Positions 7,330 to 15,435 of a DNA stretch of 27,696 bases are shown in pieces; the first letter of the stretch is position 1, and each line of letters starts with the position of its first letter. The notes under the pieces are model-generated. The model saw only the letters and a program-made list of their open reading frames with translations. It did not search any database and was not told the origin of the DNA. Made by a program: the position numbers and the translations under genes. Origin of the DNA: UKL13-2 sp038236905 (GTDB lineage Bacteria > Pseudomonadota > Gammaproteobacteria > Burkholderiales > Usitatibacteraceae); contig JBBRZG010000039.1 of the NCBI GenBank assembly GCA_038236905.1, forward strand, positions 1-27,696, given 5' to 3'.

Positions 7330-7343
7330 TTTCTTCGTCCTAG

Positions 7344-7361
7344 AAATTCGATCCCGAATTT
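7344..7361. other. Inverted repeat in the msrC leader
   Basis: AAATTCG (7344-7350), ATCC, CGAATTT (7355-7361): a perfect 7-bp arm pair with four central bases, 15 bases ahead of the msrC start. It could be an operator or an mRNA hairpin near the ribosome site; no regulator can be named. Confidence 0.3.
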
Positions 7362-7368
7362 TAACAAT

Positions 7369-7402
7369 AAAAAAACCTGACTCCCCGTTACGAAGAGTCA
7401 GG
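7369..7402 (-). terminator. Intrinsic terminator of the small exported-protein gene
   Basis: CCTGACTC (7376-7383) and GAGTCAGG (7395-7402) form a perfect 8-bp stem with an 11-base loop. Seven A residues on the plus strand (7369-7375) become the U-tract on the minus strand. It lies about 46 bases after the stop of the 7449-7802 gene and separates that gene from msrC. Confidence 0.9.
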
Positions 7403-7448
7403 CATCAAGGGAGGAGGGATGAAGAATTGTTGACGCTTACTTGGTACC

Positions 7449-7802
7449 TTACTTAGCCGCCGGCGCTGGAGCGGTCTGTTTGTCGTGTTTTTGATGCTTG
7501 ATGTGGCGGCTTTGCTTGTTTTCCATGTGCGTTAATTTTTTGCGTTCTTGCTTGGTCACCGTGCCGTCAGCTTTTGCGTTGGCTTCAGCGGTGGCAACAC
7601 GGGCTTGACCGTTTTCAAGGCGCGCGGCTTCTTTACCGGTTAATGCACCTGATGCCACGCCCTGCTCGATGCGGGCAGCTTGATTGGCTTCGCGTTTGTC
7701 AATTCTGGGGGTGTTGGTGCCGGGTGCAGCAGGAGTTTGTGCAAACGCGGTTGCGGTCAAGAGGCTGGTGAGTGTGGCGGCAATAATGAGTTTTGTTTTC
7801 AT
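7449..7802 (-). CDS. Small exported protein with two EF-hand-like loops
   Basis: A 117-residue protein with a clear Sec signal peptide (MKTKLIIAATLTSLLTATAFA, cleavage near residue 21), so periplasmic or secreted. The mature part is charged and helical. Two 12-residue stretches follow EF-hand spacing: 47-58 (QGVASGALTGKE) and 75-86 (NAKADGTVTKQE). Each has Gly at loop position 6, a hydrophobic residue at 8, Thr at 9 and Glu at 12. Most acidic calcium ligands are missing, so calcium binding is doubtful. A Lys/His-rich segment (96-109) could bind metal or nucleic acid. Similar short proteins occur in betaproteobacteria without assigned function. Start ATG 7800-7802 has AAAGGA six bases upstream. 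It is a single-gene unit ending at the terminator at 7369-7402. Confidence 0.8.
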   Translation of the reverse strand: MKTKLIIAATLTSLLTATAFAQTPAAPGTNTPRIDKREANQAARIEQGVASGALTGKEAARLENGQARVATAEANAKADGTVTKQERKKLTHMENKQSRHIKHQKHDKQTAPAPAAK

Positions 7803-8017
7803 GTGAAATCCTTTGTTTATATGAGGAAGTAGCGGGTGAGAAAGCAGTTACAGGCGGCTGGAACTTTAGTTTCTTGACGTTGTTTCCGCTGCCTTGGCCG
7901 AATAACGCCGCCACAGGTGCTGCGTTTACATCAACAGCGCACCATTCTGCTCACAGTTGTATCAAGTCGTAACCACATTTGCCCGCAGACCGAGCCCACA
8001 GCTCAAATGCGTCGGTC

Positions 8018-8023
8018 TATAAT
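8018..8023 (+). promoter_or_regulatory. Probable -10 box of the oligopeptidase gene
   Basis: TATAAT, a perfect sigma-70 -10 match, starts 34 bases before the ATG at 8052. The -35 region at 17-base spacing reads CCCACA, a poor match to TTGACA, so the promoter may be weak or activator-assisted. Confidence 0.5.
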
Positions 8024-8051
8024 CTCGGCTTCGTTGAATATTGAGAGTGCT

Positions 8052-10238
8052 ATGAAAATTCGTTCAACCTTGATTCTTGCCGTCTTTTTTACTCCGTTCT
8101 TGCTTGCGCCTTTTGCTGTTCCAGCCTACGCACAATCCCCTTCTGCCGACAAGCCCACGTCCATGATCGCTCCCACTGCATCCGTTAATCCTGTTGTGAG
8201 TCCCGCCACGCCACCGATAGCCAAAAAAATCCCCAAAACAATGGAGAATTTTGGCGACAAACGAGTGGATGATTATTTTTGGCTGCGCGAAAAAACCAAC
8301 CCGGAAGTCATCGATTACTTAAAAGCGGAAAACGTCTACACCCAGTCCGTGCTGGGTGGTCTGAAAGATTTTCAGGAAACGCTCTACAAAGACATGCTTT
8401 CACGCGTGAAAGAGACGGATGAAAATGTGCCCTACAAACGCGGCCAGTATTTTTATTATTCGCGTACCGAGACCGGTAAACAATATTCAATTTATGCACG
8501 CAAAAAAGGCAGCCTGGATGCCAAGGAAGAGATTTATCTGGACGCTAACGAGCTGGCGAAAGGAAAACCGTTTTTCGCCATCAGCAATATGGCCGTCAGT
8601 CGCGATGGAAAGTTGCTCGCTTACGCGACCGATATCACCGGCTATCGTCAGTACACGCTCCATTTCAAGAATCTTGAAACCGGCACCACCTTGCCAGATG
8701 AGGCCGAGCGCGTCACCTCTGTTGCCTGGGCGAACGATAACGCCACCGTTTTTTATGTCACTGAAGATGCTACCACCAAGCGCAGCGATAAATTGTTTCG
8801 CCACAAACTAGGCGACAAAAATAGCGAACTTATTTTTGAAGAAAAAGATGAGTTGTATCGCATCAACGTGGATATTACGCGCAGCAAAGGCTACATCATC
8901 CTCACCACCGAAAGCTCAGAAACCAACGAACAGCATCTGCTTGACGCCAATTTGCCGACCGGGAAATTTGCGGTCTACATGAAGCGAAAAGAGAACATCA
9001 AATATTATCTTGATCATCACGGCAACGATTTTTACATCGTCACCAACGACCGCGGTCGTAATTATCGGTTGGTGAAGACGGCTGAAGGTGCGTCCAATAT
9101 CAAGCAGTGGAAAGAAATTATTCCGCATCGCGCCAACGTCAAACTCGATGGCATCGATATGTTTAAGGATTTCTTTGTTGCCATCGAAAAAGCCAACGGC
9201 CTGCCAAAGCTGCGAGTGTTCGACATCAAGATGGCGACGCCGCATGATATTACTTTCCCCGAGGCCGCGTATGAGGCATCGGCCGGGCAAAATGCAGAGT
9301 ACGACACTAAGCTATTTCGCTTTGATTATGGCTCGCTGGTGACACCTAGCTCGGTATTTGATTACAACGTCGAGACCCGCGAACGCACACTCAAAAAGCA
9401 GCAGCCGGTATTGGGTGGATACGACCCGAAAGATTATCAATCAGAGCGCGTCATGGTCAAAGCCAACGATGGCACGATGGTACCGGTGTCGCTGGTTTAC
9501 AAGCGTGCGCTAAAGAAAAACGGTCCCCAGCCCACGCTGCTGTATGGGTATGGTTCGTACGGAATTTCAATGCCGTTGGCATTTCGTTCCAGCCGCCTGG
9601 CATTGCTGGATCGCGGGATGATTTTTGCGATTGCGCATATTCGCGGCGGCGGCGAGATGGGCGAGTTATGGCATGACAACGGCAAAATGATGAAGAAGAA
9701 AAATACCTTTACCGACTTCATCAATGCTGCCGAATATCTGGTCGATAAGAAGTACACCTCGCCCAGTCAACTGGTGATCCAAGGTGGTAGCGCCGGTGGC
9801 CTGCTGATGGGTGCAACGACGAATATGCGGCCTGATCTGTTCAAAGCGGTGGTGTCGCAGGTTCCGTTTGTGGACGTAATGAATACGATGCTGGATGCAT
9901 CGCTGCCGCTCACCGTGGGCGAATATCTGGAGTGGGGTAATCCGACGCAAGAGTCGGCTTACAAATACATGCGCACTTACTCGCCCTACGACAACCTTGA
10001 AAAGAAAGCTTATCCCGCGATTCTTGTTGAAACTTCGCTCAATGACAGCCAGGTGATGTATTGGGAGCCCGCAAAATACGTCGCCAAATTGCGCACCCTT
10101 AAAACTGATAACAACCCCTTGCTGCTTAAAACCAACATGGATGGCGGACACGGCGGCGCATCGGGTCGCTACGACTATTTAAAGGATATCGCGTACACCT
10201 ACTCGTTTGTGTTGTCGCAGGTCGGTATTACCAAATAA
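8052..10238 (+). CDS. ptrB: Oligopeptidase B-like serine peptidase (S9A), exported
   Basis: A 728-residue protein. Residues 1-28 are a signal peptide ending AYA, followed by a Pro/Ala/Thr-rich linker to about 60. A beta-propeller region (about 70-450) begins with KRVDDYFWLREK, and the C-terminal alpha/beta hydrolase domain includes LLYGYGSYG, IRGGGEMGELWHDNGK and the nucleophile motif GGSAGG. Catalytic residues by position: Ser580, Asp665 (LNDSQV) and His700 (DGGHGG). The match to E. coli PtrB extends over most of the length. The enzyme cleaves peptides after Lys/Arg in short substrates. E. coli PtrB is cytoplasmic, whereas this one carries an export signal. The ATG at 8052 was chosen because it starts the signal peptide; the frame is open further upstream to 7917 but that part is not protein-like. 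A hairpin with T-tract at 10334-10367 probably ends transcription. Confidence 0.92.
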   Translation: MKIRSTLILAVFFTPFLLAPFAVPAYAQSPSADKPTSMIAPTASVNPVVSPATPPIAKKIPKTMENFGDKRVDDYFWLREKTNPEVIDYLKAENVYTQSVLGGLKDFQETLYKDMLSRVKETDENVPYKRGQYFYYSRTETGKQYSIYARKKGSLDAKEEIYLDANELAKGKPFFAISNMAVSRDGKLLAYATDITGYRQYTLHFKNLETGTTLPDEAERVTSVAWANDNATVFYVTEDATTKRSDKLFRHKLGDKNSELIFEEKDELYRINVDITRSKGYIILTTESSETNEQHLLDANLPTGKFAVYMKRKENIKYYLDHHGNDFYIVTNDRGRNYRLVKTAEGASNIKQWKEIIPHRANVKLDGIDMFKDFFVAIEKANGLPKLRVFDIKMATPHDITFPEAAYEASAGQNAEYDTKLFRFDYGSLVTPSSVFDYNVETRERTLKKQQPVLGGYDPKDYQSERVMVKANDGTMVPVSLVYKRALKKNGPQPTLLYGYGSYGISMPLAFRSSRLALLDRGMIFAIAHIRGGGEMGELWHDNGKMMKKKNTFTDFINAAEYLVDKKYTSPSQLVIQGGSAGGLLMGATTNMRPDLFKAVVSQVPFVDVMNTMLDASLPLTVGEYLEWGNPTQESAYKYMRTYSPYDNLEKKAYPAILVETSLNDSQVMYWEPAKYVAKLRTLKTDNNPLLLKTNMDGGHGGASGRYDYLKDIAYTYSFVLSQVGITK

Positions 10239-10272
10239 CTGAAACGTTAGATTCATTTCTGAAGTCAGGTTT

Positions 10273-10348
10273 GTCACCTTCGCAGCGGTTGGAAACGTCG
10301 CCTTCGCTATAGCCGGGAATGTCGCCTTCGTCTGAGCGCGAAGGCGAC
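10273..10348. repeat. Three 24-base-spaced repeat units, the last forming a palindrome
   Basis: The decamer GTCGCCTTCG (first copy GTCACCTTCG) occurs at 10273, 10297 and 10321, exactly 24 bases apart. The third copy is followed by its perfect inverse CGAAGGCGAC (10339-10348), giving a 10-bp stem with an 8-base loop. This lies in the gap between the oligopeptidase and EamA genes. It resembles REP-like intergenic repeats, but no transposase is nearby. Confidence 0.7.
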
Positions 10349-10367
10349 GCTCCGCTTCGCTCTTTTT
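10334..10367 (+). terminator. Probable intrinsic terminator after ptrB
   Basis: GAGCGCGAAG (10334-10343, one bulged C) pairs with CTTCGCTC (10355-10362), followed directly by TTTTT (10363-10367) and a second T-run at 10371-10377. It shares one strand with the palindrome at 10321-10348, so only one of the two hairpins can form at a time. Confidence 0.55.
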
Positions 10368-10445
10368 GCATTTTTTTAATTTTTGCATTTCTGCATTTTT
10401 CTTTTTTGTTTAACCAAGCTCTTCAACCTCAGCAGCCCTCGTCTC

Positions 10446-11348
10446 GTGCCCACCTCAAATTTGCAACTGTTCGCCGTATGCGTGCTCATTTGGGGCTCCA
10501 CATGGATCGCGATTACATTCCAGCTGGGTAGCGTTGCGCCCGAGATGTCAGTGGCTTATCGTTTTCTCTTGGCGGCGGCCGTCATGTTTGCGTTTTGTCG
10601 CTGGCGAAAACTGTCTCTGAAATTCAGCCCGCGCCAGCATCTTGACCTCGCGCTATTTGGCGCCGCCATGTTTTGCGTCAGCTATATCCTGGTTTATTAC
10701 GCCGAGACATTTATTGTGTCGGGCATGGTTGCGGTCGCCTATTCGGGCATGCCGATGATTAATATGGTGGCGGCGCGGCTATTTTTTGGCACAAAAATGA
10801 CGCTGCGCATCGCAGTGGCAGCCGCGTTCGGCATCGCCGGCATTGTCTGCGTGTTCTGGCCGGAATTCGGCAAGCTTTCAGTCAGCCGCAATGCCGAGCT
10901 GGGCGCGTTGCTCACCGTCCTGTCGGTGGTGGCGTCGTGCGCCGGCAGCATGATGGCGACCCGCACTCAAAAACTCGCCTATCCGACTTGGACTAGCATG
11001 GCGTGGGGCATGTTTTACGGTGGTGCACTGGCCTTGTTGTTCGGCCTGGCCATGGGGCGGTCAATTAGTTTCGATGCCACGCCCGCCTATATCGGGTCGC
11101 TTATTTATCTGGCGCTGCTGGGATCGATTGTGACGTTTGGCTGCTATCTCACCCTGATGGGGCGGATTGGTGCCGCACGTACCGCCTATGTCGGCGTGAT
11201 GGTGCCGGTGGTGGCGCTCACCGTCTCCTATTTCTTCGAAAAATTTGCGTGGGGTTTCCTCACCACCGCCGGGGTAATTTTGTCGATCATCGGCAACATC
11301 ATCATGCTGCGCAAGAGCAAAACGGGCCTCACGGTTTCGAAAGCCTGA
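10446..11348 (+). CDS. EamA/DMT superfamily transporter
   Basis: A 300-residue membrane protein with about ten hydrophobic helices in two EamA repeats: the first opens with LFAVCVLIWGSTWIAI and the second begins around ELGALLTVLSVVASCAGSM. The second repeat ends with ARTAYVGVMVPVVALTVSYFFE, the usual EamA signature, then a helix and a short basic tail. Family role: drug/metabolite-type transport, often amino-acid or metabolite efflux; the substrate is unknown. The start is uncertain. GTG 10446 gives the standard EamA N-terminus (PTSNLQLFAVC) but has no clear ribosome binding site; the frame is open back to a TTG at 10383, whose extra residues derive from the T-rich terminator region. The gene may be read by leakage through the hairpins ahead of it or from an unseen promoter. 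Confidence 0.85.
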   Translation: MPTSNLQLFAVCVLIWGSTWIAITFQLGSVAPEMSVAYRFLLAAAVMFAFCRWRKLSLKFSPRQHLDLALFGAAMFCVSYILVYYAETFIVSGMVAVAYSGMPMINMVAARLFFGTKMTLRIAVAAAFGIAGIVCVFWPEFGKLSVSRNAELGALLTVLSVVASCAGSMMATRTQKLAYPTWTSMAWGMFYGGALALLFGLAMGRSISFDATPAYIGSLIYLALLGSIVTFGCYLTLMGRIGAARTAYVGVMVPVVALTVSYFFEKFAWGFLTTAGVILSIIGNIIMLRKSKTGLTVSKA

Positions 11349-11357
11349 CCGTTTTTT
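11321..11357 (+). terminator. Probable intrinsic terminator overlapping the EamA stop codon
   Basis: AACGG (11321-11325) pairs with CCGTT (11349-11353); inner pairs TCA/TGA and GGTT/AA-g-CC extend the stem with small internal loops, and a run of six T residues occupies 11352-11357. The TGA stop at 11346-11348 lies inside the 3' arm. Confidence 0.5.
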
Positions 11358-11691
11358 ATCAGCCTTGCTTATCGATGAGGCCTTTACAGCCTTGTTTTTG
11401 CGGGCTTCAGGCAGCAGTACGGCCATGCACAACGCGGCGCTGTAAACATTTGTTACATGCCTATTTGAACGGTATAAAACGTCCGATGAGCGGTTTTCCC
11501 CTGTGAACTGGCTCACTGTGACCCCATTAGCGCGGCGATATTATCGGTTAACTAATATTTCGATGGCACTTTTTCATCATGCTTTTGGCCAACATTCATT
11601 GCCGCACCCATCCCTCACTGGTCAGCGCATCCGCTGGCAGGACTGAAGTCATCCGTGACCCGCGGTTTGCATCGTTGCCGTTGGCTGAGCT
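11358..11691. other. Intergenic region upstream of the TPR-like gene
   Basis: No credible gene is seen. The stretch holds one good promoter candidate (11450-11478). Short frames in it, such as one of 27 codons starting near 11562, have no ribosome site and no recognisable product. Confidence 0.5.
11450..11478 (+). promoter_or_regulatory. Sigma-70-like promoter upstream of the TPR-like gene
   Basis: TTGTTA (11450-11455) and TATAAA (11473-11478) are separated by exactly 17 bases; they match the consensus boxes at 4/6 and 5/6. The site lies about 215 bases before the likely start, which would imply a long leader. Confidence 0.5.
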
Positions 11692-12888
11692 GTGTTCCAG
11701 CCCGCGCGCGATACTCGCGAGGCGCCGTTGAGCCAGCACGCGCGCATCGCCAACCTAATCGATATGCTCGCCACCCAGCCCATCTATCAGCAGCCCCAAA
11801 AGCGCGCAAATACTTTGGCGCGATTGGGGATGGAGTACGCGCACGCCGGGCTGCCGCGCGAGGGGCTGGTAGCGGTTAAAGAAGCGCTCGCGCTCGCACA
11901 GCTGCACAACCTCGTTTTTGAGCGTGCGGAGGCACTTTCCGCCGCTGCCATGTGTCATCACGTTCGCATGGATCACATGATGTCGATCGCGAGCGGCTTT
12001 GATGCTTATCAGGCGTTTGCGACGCTCAAGGAATACGGGCGCATGGGTCACCAGCTGGTCACACTTGCCGCATCCTGTCGTGACTTGCGGGCGCACGATC
12101 TGGCCGAGGCGGCACTGCTCGGCTGCCTCAAAATTGCCGCGCGCGTCCAGGATAAATCGCTCGAAGCACGGACGCGCAATGTCCTTGCGCTGACTTTTAC
12201 GGATTGCCAGCGCTTTGATGAGGCCGAGCGCGAATTTATTGCGTCGCGCCAGTGTCTGCTCGAGGTTAAAGAGTGGCTGCACATGCCCAAAGTTACCGCC
12301 AACATCGGCGTGTTGTTTCATCGACGCGCGGAAGTGGCCGCCAATGCCGGCGATCTGGCAACGGCCCAAACCTTGTGGGCTTCAGCGATTGAGCGTACCC
12401 GCGAGGGGCTGCAGGCTGCGTTGAACGACAACAATAAATTTGAGGCGTCGGATAAAACCGCGTCCATCGGTCAGTACTACTTTTTCCTGAACGATTTTGC
12501 GACGGCCGGTTTGCTTATTGCGCAATCGTTGGAAATGGGGCGCGAGTTAAAACATGCCCGCTTGATAGTTGACGGTGAGCTGTGGCTCGGCAAAATCGCG
12601 CTGGGCGAAGGCGATTATCTGGCGGCCGAAACGCATCTTCTGGCTGCGGCGGAACGGGCTCGTCACGCTGACCTGCGCTCGCTACATCAGGCTGCGCATG
12701 AACAACTGGCGGTCTGTTACTGCGCGCTGAATCGAATGGAGAGTGCTAACGCAGAAGCCGCCATGGCCGCTGAATTGCGCGCTGCCTTTAAGCGCGCCAA
12801 TCATGAGGCACAGCGTGAGTTGCGCCTGATGTGGTGCCAGCATCTGTCGCGTCATCCGATGATGGTCGCCGCTGACGATCGGGCGTGA
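11692..12888 (+). CDS. TPR-like helical repeat protein of unknown function
   Basis: A protein of up to 398 residues made almost wholly of paired amphipathic helices. About eight TPR-like units can be traced, for example ARLGMEYAHAGLPREGLVAV, ALTFTDCQRFDEAEREF, GQYYFFLNDFATAGLLIAQS and WLGKIALGEGDYLAAETHLL, with the Gly/Ala/Tyr pattern of TPR helices. No signal peptide, membrane helix or catalytic domain is visible. In betaproteobacteria similar repeats often precede a GGDEF domain, but this protein stops after the repeats (end MVAADDRA). It is probably a cytoplasmic protein-binding scaffold. The start is uncertain: GTG 11692 has no ribosome site, TTG 11728 has GAGG five bases upstream and ATG 11764 is a third option; a stop codon just before 11692 limits extension. 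Confidence 0.7.
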   Translation: MFQPARDTREAPLSQHARIANLIDMLATQPIYQQPQKRANTLARLGMEYAHAGLPREGLVAVKEALALAQLHNLVFERAEALSAAAMCHHVRMDHMMSIASGFDAYQAFATLKEYGRMGHQLVTLAASCRDLRAHDLAEAALLGCLKIAARVQDKSLEARTRNVLALTFTDCQRFDEAEREFIASRQCLLEVKEWLHMPKVTANIGVLFHRRAEVAANAGDLATAQTLWASAIERTREGLQAALNDNNKFEASDKTASIGQYYFFLNDFATAGLLIAQSLEMGRELKHARLIVDGELWLGKIALGEGDYLAAETHLLAAAERARHADLRSLHQAAHEQLAVCYCALNRMESANAEAAMAAELRAAFKRANHEAQRELRLMWCQHLSRHPMMVAADDRA

Positions 12889-12954
12889 TTTTTAATCGCC
12901 ACGTGTTTAAGAGACACTTTTAAATCAAGCATCTGGAAAGTTGATTCCGACCGC

Positions 12955-13440
12955 CTATGGTTTTGGATAATCCCCTTTATCCATAAAGCCGTCGAGCGAG
13001 GCCTTGGCTTTGCGCCTCACCAGCGCTTTGAGCGGCCATGACCAACCGAATAATTTGCCAGTCAGCCCAAGTGCCTGCGACGACCAACGCCAAAATGAAA
13101 AGCGGTCGACGTGGCGAATGATCTTGCCATCGCGAAATGCGAACACCGCGCTAATTTTGTTATGGACTAAATTGCCGGTCTGCGAAAACGTATATTTTGC
13201 GTCCCAACTTGCCTGGCCGCCATCGGCATTGGCCGATGCGTCGACTAAAATAATCTCGAAATTTCCCTTTGCGCGCGAGGTAAGCATCGCCCACATCGCG
13301 GTCGCCTCAGCTCCGCGCAGCATGGGAAACGCAGGATCACTAAACGCAATGTCAGGGTGGTAGCAGCCCGCCATTACGGTAGCGTCTTTATGCGCGAATG
13401 CCGTATAAAATTCGCGAATCAGCTGTTCATGTGGGTGCAT
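12955..13440 (-). CDS. SnoaL-like / NTF2-fold protein
   Basis: A 161-residue protein with the NTF2-like alpha+beta barrel pattern: an N-terminal helix and tyrosine segment (LIREFYTAFAHKDATVMAGCYHPDIAFSDP), the middle strands, and the late strand motif VFAFRDGKIIRHVDRFSFWRW. This matches the SnoaL-like/nuclear transport factor 2 family, whose small barrels serve as isomerases, hydrolases or ligand binders. A conserved role cannot be read from sequence. The C-terminal extension (about 120-161) is basic and carries WRWSSQALGL and a Lys-rich end, longer than the minimal domain. Start ATG 13438-13440 has GGAG about eight bases upstream. It is divergent from fhs and convergent with the TPR gene. 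Confidence 0.8.
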   Translation of the reverse strand: MHPHEQLIREFYTAFAHKDATVMAGCYHPDIAFSDPAFPMLRGAEATAMWAMLTSRAKGNFEIILVDASANADGGQASWDAKYTFSQTGNLVHNKISAVFAFRDGKIIRHVDRFSFWRWSSQALGLTGKLFGWSWPLKALVRRKAKASLDGFMDKGDYPKP

Positions 13441-13723
13441 ATTGCGTCTCCGTGGTGTTTTGCATGGTGACGGCGTGGGGTCATTTATGTGGGTGGCATT
13501 TAAAATGCAGCATTCCAGCCATTCTAGTTGATGCTCATCATGGTTGTAACGATGCGCGCGGATTCATACTTTGCCGTGGCAAGTTTAAATGGCATGGCCC
13601 TGCGCTACGCGCCGCATTGTGGATGGTCAGGGAGCGGGCTGAATGGAAATGAATTGCGACCGGTTTGTACGATAGGGCCCAAGCGGCAGCGACGGCAATC
13701 GAAAAATAACGAGGAGAAATATT

Positions 13724-15394
13724 GTGCTGAGTGATATCGAAATTGCCCAACAGGCAAAAATGGTCAAGATTGCGGATGTTGCCGCCAAACTGGGCATTCC
13801 GGACGAAGCGCTGGAGCCCTACGGCCGCTATAAGGCGAAAGTGTCGCTGGGCTACATCGACAGCCTGAAAAATAAGAAAAACGGCAAACTCATTTTGGTC
13901 ACGGCAATCTCGCCCACACCCGCCGGTGAAGGCAAAACCACCACCACGGTGGGTCTGGGCGACGCTTTGAATCACATCGGCAAAAAAGCAATTATTTGCC
14001 TGCGTGAGCCCTCACTCGGCCCGGTGTTCGGCATGAAAGGCGGTGCGGCAGGCGGGGGCTATGCGCAGGTGGTGCCGATGGAAGAAATCAATCTACATTT
14101 CACCGGTGATTTTTCAGCCATTGCGCTCGCTCACAATTTACTATCGGCGCTGATTGACAACCATATTCATCATGGCAATGAATTGGCTTTCGATGTGCGT
14201 CGCATTGCCTGGAAACGTGTGGTCGACATGAATGATCGCGCGCTACGTCAAATCACGGTTGCGCTCGGTGGGCCGGGAAACGGTTTCCCGCGTGAGGATG
14301 GCTTTGATATCGTGGTCGCTTCTGAAATCATGGCGATTTTTTGTCTTGCCACGTCGATCAAAGATTTGAAAGAACGCATCAGTAAAATTGTGGTGGGTTA
14401 CACCCGCGATCTGAAACCGATTCTGGCAAAAGATTTGCACGCTCACGGGGCCATGACCGCGCTGTTAAAAGACGCCATGATGCCGAATCTGGTGCAGACG
14501 CTGGAGAATAATCCCGCCTTTATTCACGGCGGCCCGTTTGCCAATATTGCCCACGGCTGCAACTCCGTGACCGCCACCCAGACCGCGCTGAAGCTGGGCG
14601 ATTATGTGGTGACCGAGGCCGGTTTCGGTGCCGATTTGGGTGCTGAAAAATTCATCGATATCAAGTGCCGCAAATCGGGCTTGCGCCCTGATGCGGTGGT
14701 GCTGGTGGCGACCATCCGCGCCCTGAAGTTTCACGGCGGCATGGATGTAAAAGAGGTCTCCAACGAGAACCTGGCCGCACTCGAAAAGGGCATTGTCAAT
14801 CTTGAACGTCACGTCCATAACGTCATGCAAAACTACGGACTGCCGTGTGTGGTGAGCGTGAATCACCGCACCCATGACACCGAGGCCGAAGTTAATTTCC
14901 TCACTGAGCGGTTGTCAAAACTGGGCTGCAAAGTAGTGATCGCCAAACATTGGGCCGACGGCGGCAAAGGTGCGGCTGAAGTCGCCAGGGTGGTGGTCGA
15001 TTTGTGCGAGCAGCCGAACCATTTCAAATTTGTCTACGAAGATTCGATGCCGCTGTGGGACAAAATGAAAACCATCGCCACTAAAATTTATGGTGCGTCC
15101 GATATTGCGGCCGATTCCAAAATTCGCGGGCAAATCAAAAAGCTGCAAGAGGATGGCTACGGTCATTACCCGGTTTGCGTGGCGAAAACCCAATACTCAT
15201 TTTCGACCGACCCGCAATCGCGTGGCGCACCCTCCGGCCATGTGCTCACTATCCGTGAGGTGAGGTTGGCGGCGGGTGCTGAATTTGTCGTCATGGTGTG
15301 CGGTGATGTGATGACCATGCCGGGACTTCCCAAAGTGCCGAGTGCGAATTCGATTGATGTGGATGACGCGGGCAAGATTGTCGGCTTGTTCTAG
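13724..15394 (+). CDS. fhs: Formate--tetrahydrofolate ligase
   Basis: A 556-residue protein, the usual length for this enzyme. It joins formate to tetrahydrofolate with ATP to give 10-formyltetrahydrofolate for purine and one-carbon metabolism, in the cytoplasm. Diagnostic sequence: P-loop TPAGEGKTTTT (65-75), signature GGGYAQVVPMEEINLHFTGD (110-129) and the second signature around ATIRALKFHGG. The C-terminus retains the expected GDVMTMPGLPKVPSAN segment. The start is GTG 13724 with AGGAG at 13711-13715; no ATG is closer. It stands alone, with no other folate genes in the window. The 283-base region to the divergent SnoaL-like gene must hold its promoter, but no strong -35/-10 pair is obvious. 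A long imperfect hairpin lies downstream (15436-15495). Confidence 0.96.
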   Translation: MLSDIEIAQQAKMVKIADVAAKLGIPDEALEPYGRYKAKVSLGYIDSLKNKKNGKLILVTAISPTPAGEGKTTTTVGLGDALNHIGKKAIICLREPSLGPVFGMKGGAAGGGYAQVVPMEEINLHFTGDFSAIALAHNLLSALIDNHIHHGNELAFDVRRIAWKRVVDMNDRALRQITVALGGPGNGFPREDGFDIVVASEIMAIFCLATSIKDLKERISKIVVGYTRDLKPILAKDLHAHGAMTALLKDAMMPNLVQTLENNPAFIHGGPFANIAHGCNSVTATQTALKLGDYVVTEAGFGADLGAEKFIDIKCRKSGLRPDAVVLVATIRALKFHGGMDVKEVSNENLAALEKGIVNLERHVHNVMQNYGLPCVVSVNHRTHDTEAEVNFLTERLSKLGCKVVIAKHWADGGKGAAEVARVVVDLCEQPNHFKFVYEDSMPLWDKMKTIATKIYGASDIAADSKIRGQIKKLQEDGYGHYPVCVAKTQYSFSTDPQSRGAPSGHVLTIREVRLAAGAEFVVMVCGDVMTMPGLPKVPSANSIDVDDAGKIVGLF

Positions 15395-15435
15395 TTTGCT
15401 GGTTGGGGTGACAACGATTTGAGGTGAATCTTTCG

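Noticed and set aside
7860..7866. GGAACTT, matching an RpoE-type -35 box
   Set aside because: No matching -10 at the right spacing, and it is nearly 190 bases from ptrB, which has its own TATAAT.
9666..10151. 161-codon antisense frame in the ptrB 3' part
   Set aside because: It covers the catalytic region of a clear peptidase gene and is a shadow of it.
11755..12369. 204-codon antisense frame in the TPR-like gene
   Set aside because: The sense product shows consistent helical repeats, while the antisense product has low-quality composition.
13496..13508. GCATTTAAAATGC inverted repeat in the fhs upstream region
   Set aside because: Short, A/T-rich and far from the fhs start; no supporting promoter elements.
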